Below are positions 33,083 through 43,239 of a DNA stretch of 64,000 nucleotides, piece by piece (position 1 is the stretch's first letter; every line of letters begins with the position of its first letter). Under the pieces are notes generated by a model. The model did no database searches. It was not told the origin of the DNA and was given only the letters and a program-made list of their open reading frames with translations. Position numbers and translations under genes: made by a program. This DNA comes from Pyropia yezoensis (taxonomy: Eukaryota > Rhodophyta > Bangiophyceae > Bangiales > Bangiaceae), in NCBI GenBank assembly GCA_009829735.1, contig CM020618.1, forward strand, positions 36,866,894 to 36,930,893. Reading direction: 5' to 3'.

Positions 33083-34657
33083 TTGGCCGCGCGCGGGCGG
33101 CCGGCTGGGGCTGTGGCCTGCCACTGCGGGTGCACGCCACCCACGCTGCCGCCTTCTTCTTACGTAGCCACCTGTGGCCGGCGTTGGGGAGCGCCACGGC
33201 GAGGCTCGGCAGCCACGGCGGTTCAACCCTCCCCCCCCCCTCCCTTCCCCCGCGACACGGACAGCGTGTGTGTCTGGCGGCGCCATGGCCATCCCTCCGC
33301 CCCCCCCCCCCCGGGCCGCGCCGGCCGCCACGCCCTGGGCGTGACGATGGTCGTTGGCGTGGCGGTCCTGTGGGTGGGCTCCTCCGAGCTGATCCAGTAC
33401 ATCTTTGGGGACACCCCGTCGGGCGCCGACGCGGGGCCCTTCCACCGCCCCCTCTTTGTCACCTACTACTCGACCGCCCTGTTTGTGATCTACCTTGGCG
33501 GCTTTTTGGTGCTGCCCAGCTGGCGGGCGCTCGCGTCGGGCCGGGGGGGGGGCGCCGACGCAGACTACACCGCCTTGCAGATGGTGGCCGTGGGGGGGGG
33601 GGCGGCGGCGGCGGTGGCGTCTGCCGCCTCGGCGGAGGGCAGCGGCAGCGGTAGCGGCAGCGGTGGCAGTGGGGAGGCGCCGTTTTTGCCCCCCGCTGCC
33701 CCGGTAGCGGGTGGCCCTGTCGGTCCCGCCCTGTCGGTGGGGGCGGTTTTTCGGGCGTGCCTCGTCCTCGCGCCCGTTTGGTTTGCCTCCAACCTGACCT
33801 TTAACGCCGGCCTGCTGCTCACGTCGGTGGCGTCGTCGTCAACCATCTCGACGCTGTCGGCGCTCTTTACGCTGGCCATTGGCGCCGCGACGGGGGATGA
33901 GACCTTTTCGGTGGTCAAGCTGGGCGCCTCCCTCATCGCCACCGCGGGGGTGGCGCTGCTGACGTCGGCTGACCGACACGGGGGCGGGGGCGCGGGGGAG
34001 GGCGTCGCCGCGGCCGCCACAGGGACCGTCCGCGCCGCCCTGGACGCGGTGGCGTCGTCGTCGCCACTACCGCCACCGCCCGGGGGGGGAGGGGCCACGG
34101 CGCTGAGCAGCGGGGGCGAGGCTGCCGCCGCGGCGGCCGCCGCCGCGGCCGCGGGCATGGGTGGCGACGGCGCCCGCTCTGCCGCCGGGGACCTGGTGTG
34201 CGTCGTCTCTGCCGCCATTTACGGCGCCTACACCATCCTCCTCCAGCGCAAGGCCGGCGGCACCACCCCCGACGGCCGGGAGCGGGTGTCGATGGCCATG
34301 CTCCTCGGCTTTGTGGGCCTCCTCAACGCCGTTGGCGGCATCCCCGCCCTGTTCCTTGCCGACGCGGCGGGCTGGGAGCCCCTACACCCGGCGCCGTCCG
34401 CGCGGGTGTGGGGCCTGCTGACGCTTAACGCCCTCGCCGGCTCGGTCCTGTCTGACTACCTGTGGGCGCGGTCGGTTGTGCTAACCAGCCCGCTGGTCGC
34501 GACGCTCGCCCTCTCCCTGACCGTGCCGCTCTCGGCGGTCGCGGACGTGGTGCTGAGGGGGAGCGCCTTTGACGCAGCCCACCTGGGCGGCATGGCGCTG
34601 GTGCTGGCGGGCTTTGTGGGCGTGAACGTGGCGGAGCTGTGGGAGGGGGGGGGGTAG
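33083..34657 (+). CDS. SLC35F5-like drug/metabolite transporter
   Basis: This 524-aa frame belongs to the EamA/DMT superfamily, closest in pattern to the SLC35F3/F5 group of solute carriers. Key segments: ALGVTMVVGVAVLWVGSSEL followed by IQYIFG (family start: ...aviWv.sSEltqyif); TYYSTALFVIYL; ACLVLAPVWFASNLTFNAGL; LTSVASSSTISTLSALFTL, the highly conserved SSTisT...FtL motif; then LICVVSA-like DLVCVVSAAIYGAYTILLQR, SMAMLLGFVGLLN, LTLNALAGSVLSDYLWARSV and LSLTVPLSAVAD. These give about ten helices, with Gly/Ser/Ala-rich inserts in two loops. The start is doubtful. The residues before ALGVTM are non-conserved. An ATG in good context at 33285 (GCCATGGCC) is out of frame by one base, separated from the conserved part only by a run of C, so a homopolymer length error could make it the true start (about 457 aa). 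The gene is convergent with the AT-hook gene. Substrate unknown. Confidence 0.85.
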   Translation: MAARGRPAGAVACHCGCTPPTLPPSSYVATCGRRWGAPRRGSAATAVQPSPPPPFPRDTDSVCVWRRHGHPSAPPPPGRAGRHALGVTMVVGVAVLWVGSSELIQYIFGDTPSGADAGPFHRPLFVTYYSTALFVIYLGGFLVLPSWRALASGRGGGADADYTALQMVAVGGGAAAAVASAASAEGSGSGSGSGGSGEAPFLPPAAPVAGGPVGPALSVGAVFRACLVLAPVWFASNLTFNAGLLLTSVASSSTISTLSALFTLAIGAATGDETFSVVKLGASLIATAGVALLTSADRHGGGGAGEGVAAAATGTVRAALDAVASSSPLPPPPGGGGATALSSGGEAAAAAAAAAAAGMGGDGARSAAGDLVCVVSAAIYGAYTILLQRKAGGTTPDGRERVSMAMLLGFVGLLNAVGGIPALFLADAAGWEPLHPAPSARVWGLLTLNALAGSVLSDYLWARSVVLTSPLVATLALSLTVPLSAVADVVLRGSAFDAAHLGGMALVLAGFVGVNVAELWEGGG

Positions 34658-35767
34658 GGGGTGTACAAGGGGGGGGGGGCAGCGGGGAGCGGTGGGCGGG
34701 GGAGGGGGGGGGGGGGGGAGGGGAAGGGGGGACGCCGCCCGTCGGTTCCTGCTCGCGTCTGTACTGGGCGCGCCCCTTGCACCCACACACCGCGCGGGAC
34801 GTGGGGCGGGGGCTCGGGACGTGGCGCGGGGATGCCAGCTCGGGCGAAGGTCGGGTGGCGCGGGGGAGGAGCTGTCGCCCTGGCCGCGACGCCCGTCGCG
34901 TCGCCGCCACCCGCCGCCGCCGCTGCCACGGCGGCGTCCCCGTCCCGTCCGTCGGGTCGCCCCACTGCCGAGGGCGGCCCGTGATGCGCCGGGGGGAGGG
35001 GGATGGGCAGGGGGCCGGGTGGCGACCGTTCGCCCCGTGGGCGTCCGCCAGCGTCCACCAAGGGACGGCAACGTAGGGGGGGGGGGAGGGACGCCCCGCG
35101 GCGGCGCTCGTGGTGGCGCTGTCCCCGTTGTCTGTTGGCGGCGGCGTGTGGCATCCGTGCGCCCGACCGCGGGGTCGTGGTAGGTGGCGGGCGGGCGGCC
35201 GCCCTCTGCCCTCCCCCGGTTGGTGGGAAGGGTGAGGACATCGCCGCCGCCCACACGACCAGGGCGGTGGGAGGCGGCGGCGGTCGGCCGCCGTGCGCCA
35301 CGGGCCGCTTGCCGGCCCGGCGCGGTCCGCGGCCACGGCCGGCGTGGCCGCGCGTCCCAGCCGCCCCGCCGCGCGTCCCAGCGGCCCCGCCGCGCCCCCG
35401 GACGCGTCACCCGCTCGCCGCCCGCGGCCGCCGCGGCCGCAGGCGTGCCGTAGACGCAACCAGTCGCGACAGTCATGCAATGCAGGGTTCCCGTTGCGGG
35501 CAGTATGTATGTAGGTAGACAACACCCCCGCCTCCCCTCCGTGCAGCTGTTCCCCTCTGGCGCCAGACTCAAGAAACCCCCCCGCGCCCCCGCCACACGC
35601 CCACGGGGGCCGCGACCGCGCAGCGGAACCCCCGTCAAGCGTAAGCCAAGCGTCAAAGTGCACCCCCCCCCCCCCCCCCCCCCCTACCCTCTGACTTCCT
35701 CCCCCATGCCCCACGCCCAGACACCCCCCTCCTCTGCACGGAAGGGGTGGGCGGCGGGGTCGTCCCC
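34658..35767. other. Convergent intergenic region
   Basis: This lies between two convergent stops. It is GC-rich with G/C runs (34668-34720; 35658-35684). Frames on both strands are low-complexity; no gene was recognised. Confidence 0.5.
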
Positions 35768-38272
35768 CTAAGTTCGCTTGCGAGGGCGGCCGGGCTTCTT
35801 CTTTTCAGACTTCTTCTTCTTGGGCTTGGCCGCGGCCCCTTCCGCCGCCGCCCCGTCGGCGGCGGGGGCGGGCGTCTTGCGCGGCCTCCCCCGCCGGCGG
35901 GGAGCGGGCGTGGCCGCCTCGGCCGCCGCCGCCGCCGCACCGGCGGCGGGTGCCACCTCCCCCGCGGCGCCCGCCTTTGGCACAGCCGCCGCCGTTGGCA
36001 CCCCCGCCGCGGGCACCCCCACCTCGTCGGCAGCAGACGCGCTCGGCACCGCGGCCGCGGTGGGCGGGCCGCCCAGCGCCTCGACGGTCGCCTCCTTGGC
36101 CGCCCCCTCCACCGCCGCCAGCCGCACCACCTCCCCAATCGCCGCCGCGTTGCGCCGCCGCCGCCGCTCGGCGGCGGCGACGCTGGCGCTCGCGACCCGC
36201 ACGCCCGTGCGGAGGACCTCGGCCTGGGCGTCCACCTCGGCGCGCACCGCGTCGAGCGCCGCCGCGTCGGGCGGCGCGTCATCGTCGCCCCCGCCGCCGC
36301 CGGCCGCCCCATTGGCCGCCGCCCCCCCCCGACCCGCCGCAGCGGTGGTGGCCGCCGACAGCGCGCTGCCGGCGCGCACCAGCACCGCGTGGAGCGCCGC
36401 GGCGTCGGCGTCCATCCCAACGGTCACGTCGGCCAGCGCCGCGTCCGAGTCTTCCGCGTCCCGCGCCACCCCGGGGGGGGGGATGGGCACGCTGCCATCG
36501 CCGCCGCCGCTGCTGCCACTGGGGGCGGCGGTGGCGGCGGCGCCCGCGCGGGCAGCCACAAGGGAGGTCGACAGCGCCTCGATTTCCCCGTCCCGAGCGG
36601 CCACGGCGGCGCGGAGACGGGCGGCCTCGGCCTCGGCAGCCGCCGCGGCCGCCGCGGCGGTGGCCTCTGCAGCCTCGCGGGCGGATGCCGCGGCCGTTGC
36701 CTCGGCCGCTGTCAACGCGAGCGCCTCAATCTCCCCGTCACGCACCGTCACCGCCTGCCGCAGGCGGGTGGCCTCAGCGTCGGCCGCGACGGCCGCCGCG
36801 GCGGCCGCCGCCTCGGCCGCCTCGCGGGCGGCCGCCGCGTCGGAGGCGGCGGCGGCGGCAGTCGACAGCGCCCCAATCTCCTCGTCCCGCGCGTCAATCT
36901 CGGCACGGAGGCGGGTGGCCTCGGCCTCGAGGGCGGCCGCCTTGGTGCTCGCCGTCGCCGCGTCCGCGGCCGCCGCTTTGCGAGCGGCCGCTTCGTCAGC
37001 GGCCGCAGCTTTGGCGGCGGCCGCGGCGGCCGTCGCTTCGGCCACCGCAGCGGCCTCGGCCTCCCGCTCCGCTGTCGACCGCGATTCGGCGATGCGGAGC
37101 GCCACCTTGGCGACCGCGAGCTCCCGTCGAGCGGCGACCAGCGCGGCCGCCGACGCGGCGGCCTGTTGCTCCAAGGCGGCCACCCTCGCGGGGACGCCCC
37201 CCACAGGTACAGAGGTGGGCGCGGCTGCCGACGGCGCGCCGCCGGGTCGGACCGATGCCGCCGATGGCGACGATCGCGACTTGACAGCGCCCCCTGCCGC
37301 GCCGCCCTTGGCGCCGGCGGCGGCCACGACAGTGGTGACGTGGCGGAGAAAGTCTAGCGCCAGAGCCAACGCGGCGAGCACAAACCCAATGACCGATGCG
37401 GGCCCGTTAAAGAGCGTCGGCAGGAGCTCGGACGAGTGCGCAGACGCCTGCCGAGAACGAGAACGGGACACCAGAGGGGCATCCCCGGCAGCGCCGCCCG
37501 TGATGGGTGGCGGCTGCTCCCAGCCGAGCCGCCGGGCGGGTGCCGTTGGCCGGCGGGACGACGCGGGCTCCCGCGAATGCGGTTTTTCCCGTGCCGGCGC
37601 TGGCGCCGGCATCGGCACCGGCTCCTCGGACGACGCCACTGGTGGCGACGCCCCGGCAGACGCCACTGGTTGTGCCGCCTCGGTCGGCACCACTCGCTCT
37701 GCCGCCTCGGCCGACGCCGCTGGCGGGGACGCCTTTGCCGACGCCCCGCGCAACGATGCGCCGGCCGACGTCCCTGGCAGTGACTCCCCCGCCGACGCAA
37801 CAGCTGGCGCCACCGTCGACGGCGGGGGCACCCGTGCGACGGGTCGCGGCGCCGCCCCCCCCACCTCCCGTCGTGCCGCGTGCCGCGTCGGCCGCGGCTG
37901 GAGGACCGGCGGCGGCGGCGGCGGGGACGACCGCCGAGGGCGCGCCAGCGGCCCGTCGTCATCGCCGTTGTCGTTGCCGTCGCCGCCGCCGCCGCCGGCA
38001 GCGGTGGCGGCCATCCGCGCCGCGTGGGTGGTCGCGCGGCGGGGCGCCACCGGCAGGGGACCGCCGCCGCCACCGCCGCTGGCGCCCCTGGCGCCACCGG
38101 CCGCAGGGGCGTGGCGGCCCCAACCGGGGAGCGCCACGCGCAGTGGCGGGGCGCGCGGGCGGTGGCGCGCCGCCACCGCCGCCGCCGCCGGGCGGGTGCG
38201 GAGGGCGGGGCCGCCCGTGGGGGCCAGCGGCGTCGTAAACGCTACCGCACCTGCACCTGGTGGCGTGGCCAT
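35768..38272 (-). CDS. Membrane-anchored coiled-coil protein with C-terminal AT-hooks
   Basis: This single 834-aa frame starts MATPPGAGAVAFTTP and has an N-terminal region of about 80 residues rich in Ala/Pro/Arg and nearly free of acidic residues, compatible with an organelle transit peptide. A Pro/Ala-rich stretch follows, then one hydrophobic segment SVIGFVLAALALALDFL (about 290-310). Next comes a long Ala/Glu/Arg coiled coil (about 360-600) with a unit of about 45 residues repeated three times around ATRLR...RD(E/G)EI(G/E)AL. The C-terminus carries two AT-hook cores: RRRGRPRKTP (about 790) and KKPGRPRKRT at the very end, separated by a Lys-rich stretch. AT-hooks bind the minor groove of AT-rich DNA. 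A membrane segment plus coiled coil plus DNA-binding motif resembles in design (not demonstrably in sequence) the plastid nucleoid tethers MFP1 and PEND of plants. A nuclear-envelope role is the alternative. Confidence 0.75.
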   Translation of the reverse strand: MATPPGAGAVAFTTPLAPTGGPALRTRPAAAAVAARHRPRAPPLRVALPGWGRHAPAAGGARGASGGGGGGPLPVAPRRATTHAARMAATAAGGGGGDGNDNGDDDGPLARPRRSSPPPPPPVLQPRPTRHAARREVGGAAPRPVARVPPPSTVAPAVASAGESLPGTSAGASLRGASAKASPPAASAEAAERVVPTEAAQPVASAGASPPVASSEEPVPMPAPAPAREKPHSREPASSRRPTAPARRLGWEQPPPITGGAAGDAPLVSRSRSRQASAHSSELLPTLFNGPASVIGFVLAALALALDFLRHVTTVVAAAGAKGGAAGGAVKSRSSPSAASVRPGGAPSAAAPTSVPVGGVPARVAALEQQAAASAAALVAARRELAVAKVALRIAESRSTAEREAEAAAVAEATAAAAAAKAAAADEAAARKAAAADAATASTKAAALEAEATRLRAEIDARDEEIGALSTAAAAASDAAAAREAAEAAAAAAAVAADAEATRLRQAVTVRDGEIEALALTAAEATAAASAREAAEATAAAAAAAAEAEAARLRAAVAARDGEIEALSTSLVAARAGAAATAAPSGSSGGGDGSVPIPPPGVARDAEDSDAALADVTVGMDADAAALHAVLVRAGSALSAATTAAAGRGGAAANGAAGGGGGDDDAPPDAAALDAVRAEVDAQAEVLRTGVRVASASVAAAERRRRRNAAAIGEVVRLAAVEGAAKEATVEALGGPPTAAAVPSASAADEVGVPAAGVPTAAAVPKAGAAGEVAPAAGAAAAAAEAATPAPRRRGRPRKTPAPAADGAAAEGAAAKPKKKKSEKKKPGRPRKRT

Positions 38273-40101
38273 GGCATTAACAGGTAAGGTGGGGGAAGCA
38301 GGTGAAGGGAGGGGGAGACGGGGGCACCACAGACAGGAGGGGGGGGAGGGGGGGGTGCGCTATCGACCCGACCGGGGCGGCGGCTCACGTGAGGGGGCGG
38401 GGCCAAACCGCGTGCGGGGGATGGCACTGGCACCCCGCCCACGCCGGCGCGCGGCCACAGGGCCGGTCGGGTGGTTGGCGGCGGCGGGCGGCAGGGAGGG
38501 GCGGGGACGGAGGAGGGAGGCGGCCGGGGGGGGAGGGGGAAGGGGGAGGCGGCGGCGGAAGTGGCGGCGGCGGCGGGCCGCGGCCGCACGGTCGCGCGCC
38601 GCACTTCGGGTCGCGGAGATGGAGATGCCGCGGCCGCCGGTTTGAGGTCGCGGGGATGCCCCGGCTTGGTGCGGAGCGGCCTCCCCCCCCCCGCTTGGCA
38701 GAGGTGGGGAGGGGGGGGGGTGGCCCGCAACGCCCGTGACTGCAGTGTGGGCCCACTGTCGCCGCGGTGGGGATCAGTCCGTGTGTGTGCGGGCGCCCCC
38801 CCCCGTCCACCGCCAACCACAAGGCGGTCGGATCCCGCTGCCCGGCGGCGTGGCCTTGAAGCCAGACCACCACGTGTCCTCTGCTCGATCGAATAGACCT
38901 TGAACTGGGCCCTGGTAGACAGTGTCGGTTGCCTCTGGCGGTGTCAGTGTCGCAAAGCGGAGGTCTGCATTCTCAGCGATGATCGCAGACACCAAGCTAT
39001 GCATATGTATGTACGCGTGGCAAGTAGCCGTACAGTCTTTCTCCATTCTTGGGCACCCTTTGTGGCGACCGTAAGCCCAAGGATTGTAACTTGATTCCGC
39101 CCTCTGATTGGTCGGTGACAACGATCGAATGCTGACATATACGTTGATCGCACCGTAGAGGTCGGTCGACCTGCATTGGTTACTAGACACCGTGCCCAAG
39201 AAAGGATGTCACAGCAATGGAGAAAGACTGTATGGGGCTGTATATTACGCCCGTTCCAAGCACCTTTTCCTTAGTGTGACGCGGTACTGTATCGTGTGAC
39301 GGGCGTGGAAAGGACGTCTGCCAGTCGGCTTGTGTACCGTCCCAGGTCTGCACTTAATAATCTATTCGTCGCGTAAATACTCTACGTGACAAATCGAGAG
39401 CCGACCAATCCGCCGTTCCCGACTGGAAGTGTCCACCGTCGACGACCGCAAATGTTCGGACAGTCGCAGAGCGTGCCATCGCTGCAGGGGGCGATGGCGC
39501 CCTCGCGGTATCATCCGTATGCCGGGCGAGGAAGAGACAAAAATTAGAACAGAGACCGAGGAAAAACAAAAGCTGCACCGGACGCGCAGAGGGTAAGGAG
39601 GAGGGGGGGGGGGCAACGGGGGAGGAGCACCCGTGGGCCGTACACGGGCGAGGACGCTACCTTGCGTGGTGTGATCCGAACAATGAGGCGCGTACATGGT
39701 GCGCACTCAGACTGGCGGCAGGCGGTACCAAGGGGGGGGGGAGGGGCGGCGCACGTGGGTAGTGAGGAAAAGAGGTGAAGCAGCGCGATGCCCGCAAGCT
39801 GAGGCCGGCTACGAAGGGCGCGGGCATGTGGGGGCGTGTGACGTCGCAGGCGGAGTGGCCACGTCCGCATTTCAGATCCGGACAATCGTGGGAGGGACGG
39901 TGCAGGAGTTTCACATTAGCGCTCGACAATGCACATTAAGCCCGTCAAGTAGCGCGATGTATCGTCGTACATCGTGATTAGACATAGCAGCGGCCGCTTA
40001 GTATGTCTGTTCCGTTTGTGACGCCGTCACATGGTCCCACCAATGGGGGCAGCGTTACACGTACACGTACAGCAAGCGAGTGGACCTTGGAATGGGCGTT
40101 A
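38273..40101. other. Intergenic, no gene seen
   Basis: This starts as the GC-rich 5' flank of the AT-hook gene and shifts at about 38.9 kb to near-balanced composition. No family was recognised in any frame. Confidence 0.45.
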
Positions 40102-40276
40102 CAGTGCGTCTCCATTCATATCCCGCCCGGCCCTTGTCCCACTGCTCTTTAAAAGACAATCGGGTCGATCAAAAACACGCATTGATCGCACGATCAAGCA
40201 TGCTGTAAGCTGAAACGTTGCGTATTCAGCACCACGTGGAATGACCAAAGGGTGGGATATGAATGGAGACGCACTG
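40102..40276. mobile_element. 175-bp MITE, Tc1/mariner type, copy 1
   Basis: The ends are inverted repeats: CAGTGCGTCTCCATTCATAT inward on the left, and the complement ending GGAGACGCACTG on the right. TA flanks both sides (40100-40101, 40277-40278). Start CAGT and a TA duplication are typical of Tc1/mariner elements. It has no coding capacity. Confidence 0.85.
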
Positions 40277-40332
40277 TACATCGCTTGGTGACAGAGGCAG
40301 CCCTTTTGGGGGGGGGGTAGTGCAGTGATGTA

Positions 40333-40507
40333 CAGGGCGTCTCCATTCATATCCCGCCCGGCCCTTGTCCCGCTGCTCTTTAAAAGACAATCGGGTCGAT
40401 CAAAAACACGCATTGATCGCACGATCAAGCATGCTGTAAGCTGAAACGTTGCGTATTCAGCACCACGTGGAATGACCGAAGGGTGGGATATGAATGGAGA
40501 CGCACTG
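40333..40507. mobile_element. 175-bp MITE, Tc1/mariner type, copy 2
   Basis: This copy has the same length and orientation as copy 1, 56 bp further on, with only a few base differences (for example CAGGGCG instead of CAGTGCG at the left end). TA flanks both sides. The near-identity suggests two recent insertions, or one insertion followed by tandem duplication. Confidence 0.85.
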
Positions 40508-40509
40508 TA

Positions 40510-40967
40510 CTGCAGCTCCCCGAATTTTGTCTCATGGAGACAAGATCAACAGCGTGACAGCAAGGCCATGAGCCAAAAAAACCGCGTGCTGGGAGCTCGC
40601 AGCGGACCAATAGTGTGCTGTGGGGCTTACCTTTTGATCAGGCGATGATTGGCTGCAGACGCGGCGGATCTGGTACCGAGCGCTGGTTGGTCAGATAGCT
40701 GTTGTTTTCTCTCACGATCTCGGCGGATTTCCCTCTATCTCGGCCCGAACCACTCAAGAGCACTAAATAGGAGAGGTCGCAGCTGGTTCCTGGGATGCCT
40801 GTTCCCTCTTCGATGTGGGTAGAAATCTCGAGAAAGCCTCAGATCGCACTGTCTCCACACTAACGCGGAGCACTCATTGGCCAGTGGTGCGTCATCTGAG
40901 GCATGCCATTGGCCTGTTGTGTGTCTGTTGTTGTTATTGTCGCCATGAGACAAAATTCGGGGTACTG
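40510..40967. mobile_element. 458-bp MITE abutting copy 2
   Basis: The left end (CCCCGAATTTTGTCTCATGG at 40517-40536) pairs with its complement at 40943-40962. Outside these are a CTGCAG/CAGTA-like terminus and TA dinucleotides at 40508-40509 and 40968-40969. The TA at 40508-40509 is shared with the preceding MITE, so the two elements lie back to back. No ORF. Confidence 0.7.
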
Positions 40968-43239
40968 TAACATTTATACCAGCACATGTCGCGGAGATGG
41001 TTGTTGTTTCCGTGCGTGTGGCGTCTCGTGGGCCACAGAGCTATTTATTTACACCCGTCAAAGGCCGCCCGCCAGCAGCAGAAACCATAAGCCACATGCA
41101 ACATCCTGTCCCTGCGGTGGCGGGTCAAGAACGACAAAAAACAAACAAGAACCACACACGCGCGTGCGTGCGATTGCAGTCCTATGGGCGCGGGAAAGCG
41201 CGCACCCGCCCTGTCGGCAGGCCGCGACGCCCGCACCCCACCCCCTCCCCGCCGCCCCACGTCCGGCGCCGCCACAGCGAGTGTCGGAGCCGGCCTAGCG
41301 CGCAGCCTCCATCTGCCGCGGTCGCCAACCCCGCCTCCCTGGCCCCCTCTGTCCGCTCTCCGTGCATTGTACACCACCATAGCCCGCCCTCCACCCCCAG
41401 CCCCCCTCCCCACCCCCCCGCTCCGACTTCTCCATCTTCATCTCCCTCCTGCTCCCGGCTGCTGGGACTGCCACACAGTGCACTGCTTGAAAAATATGCT
41501 GGGCCGTCATGGCGTTGTCGGATTGACATGGTTGTCCTCCAGCGGCACGAGCGGCCCGTAGGGGTCGACGGCCGGTGGTAGTGGCGCCCCGTAGAGGGCG
41601 GCGAGCCAACCAAAAGAGGAGGCCGGCTTCGCCGCCAACAACGGCGGCGGTGGGGTCGGCTCGGCAGGCTCGCCCACCTGCGCCGCCACGGCATTCGTCG
41701 TCCCGTGCACGCAGGGGGGGTGGCACACGACTCGTTGGACACCGTGGGAGCCCTCCCCGCAACCACCACAGAAACAGGAGCAACCGCCACCGCCACCCGT
41801 GTCTCCACGAGCGGGACCACCCGGCGGCATGGCCACTGTCGCCCCCGCACCAGAGGTCGACAAGGCCGAGAGGCGGATGTCGCGCAGTACTTCCGGGTCG
41901 TCGCCGCTGCTGCTGTCATTGGGCGCGGTGAGATCGGGGGGTACGGCCGAGCGAGTCCGCTTGGCTGGGACATGGTTGGTAGACCCAGACGGGTAGGCGT
42001 CCCTCTTCCGGACCAAAAGCCGCTGTCAAACAGCCACAAGCGGTGGGCAAGAGGCGCGCCGTCCACCTGCCACTGCCGCCACCAGCCACCACCGCTCAAC
42101 AAAGCCGGCAGCGACCACCACGACCAGCGACCACCACTACCCGCTCCGCCGGTCGCCACCGCCAGCCGACACCGCCGGCCGCCGCAATGCCGAGGACCGC
42201 ACGGCCACCACTCACCCCACCCCCTCGCGGCCACCTGCCGCTGCTGGCCTACATCGCTGGCAGCCACCACTAGTCAGTACCCCGCCCGTGCCGCCTCCAG
42301 CCGCCGCCAATGACGCGGCAGTGGCCACGCTACCCCTCCACCGTCGGTCGCCGCAACAGCTGCCGCCACCGCCGTAGCCTCCGCCGCCGCTCCCCGCGCC
42401 AACGAAAGAAAAGAAGTCCTTCCGACGTTCGACAGGACCTAGCTAGAGTAGGCTACAGGTGCGTGCGCGGTTATGTGTGGGGGTCATCCAGGAAAGTAGC
42501 CTATCATTGTTCCACCCCGTATGAACCACATAACCATACGTACCGCACTGTTCCGCTGAGCTGTACAAGAACATACAGTAGTTATATTTCAATTGAGTGA
42601 CTATCGAAGGCTTGGAGCTGGGCAGACCACACCAGGGCGGACCACACCAGCGTATCGACTAAGTTGAAGCCTGGGAGCTGGGGCGGGGAAGGCGGACCGG
42701 AGAGACTGGGACGAGGCGGTCCGCCTGACAAGAAGAATACTGAGGCGGTCCGCCCGACGAGGAGAAAGCAAACAACCGCATTGCTCCCTCGCCGTCATCC
42801 TCCCCACTCAGAACCATGTCCCGAGCTTGGATGCGATGGGGGGTGGGGGCGCGGGGAGGCGGGGGGGCGGGGGAGGGGGGGGGAGCGCAGTGGTCTTGCA
42901 ACAAGAAGTCGGCGTGGATCGACGGGATTGACGCCTTGATGATGGGACGGCGACTCGGCGGGGCGGTCCTGTGTGCACTTGGTGGGCCGTTCGCTGGTAC
43001 TTCAACAATCACGATTGCGCTTCTGTGACAATTTTCGTCATGCAGTTCTGTGCGGATCATCCTCAACCCGAGTCCCACCCGAATGTTCGGTTCGGTTATG
43101 GCCGATGCGGCAACATATGACCGAGCCGAGTATAGTCAAATAGCCACTACACTTCCTCGGATTAACCCGCTTGCAACCACGCACGCAATGTGCGCGTTCT
43201 GCCATTCTGCGAGGTTGGCTCGCGAGGAAGGCTCAGGCC
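40968..43239. other. Gene-poor region
   Basis: Apart from the weak frame at 41507-42016, no coding sequence is convincing. A short run of GGCGGTCCGCC palindromes lies at about 42670-42760. Confidence 0.4.
41507..42016 (-). CDS. Hypothetical 169-aa protein (weak)
   Basis: This minus-strand frame begins MVRKRDAYPSGSTNH with a basic NLS-like patch AKRTR. It has a Cys cluster CSCFCGGC...VVCHPPCVH and ends near NHVNPTTP. The Cys/His spacing could form a small zinc-binding unit. No family was recognised, and in such GC-rich DNA a frame of this length can arise by chance. It may be a transposon-borne accessory ORF or noise. Confidence 0.25.
   Translation of the reverse strand: MVRKRDAYPSGSTNHVPAKRTRSAVPPDLTAPNDSSSGDDPEVLRDIRLSALSTSGAGATVAMPPGGPARGDTGGGGGCSCFCGGCGEGSHGVQRVVCHPPCVHGTTNAVAAQVGEPAEPTPPPPLLAAKPASSFGWLAALYGAPLPPAVDPYGPLVPLEDNHVNPTTP

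Noticed and set aside
35747-38645. Plus-strand frames of 536 and 955 codons opposite the AT-hook gene
   Set aside because: Ala/Ser/Arg low complexity only. The minus-strand frame has the coiled-coil heptads, TM segment and AT-hooks.
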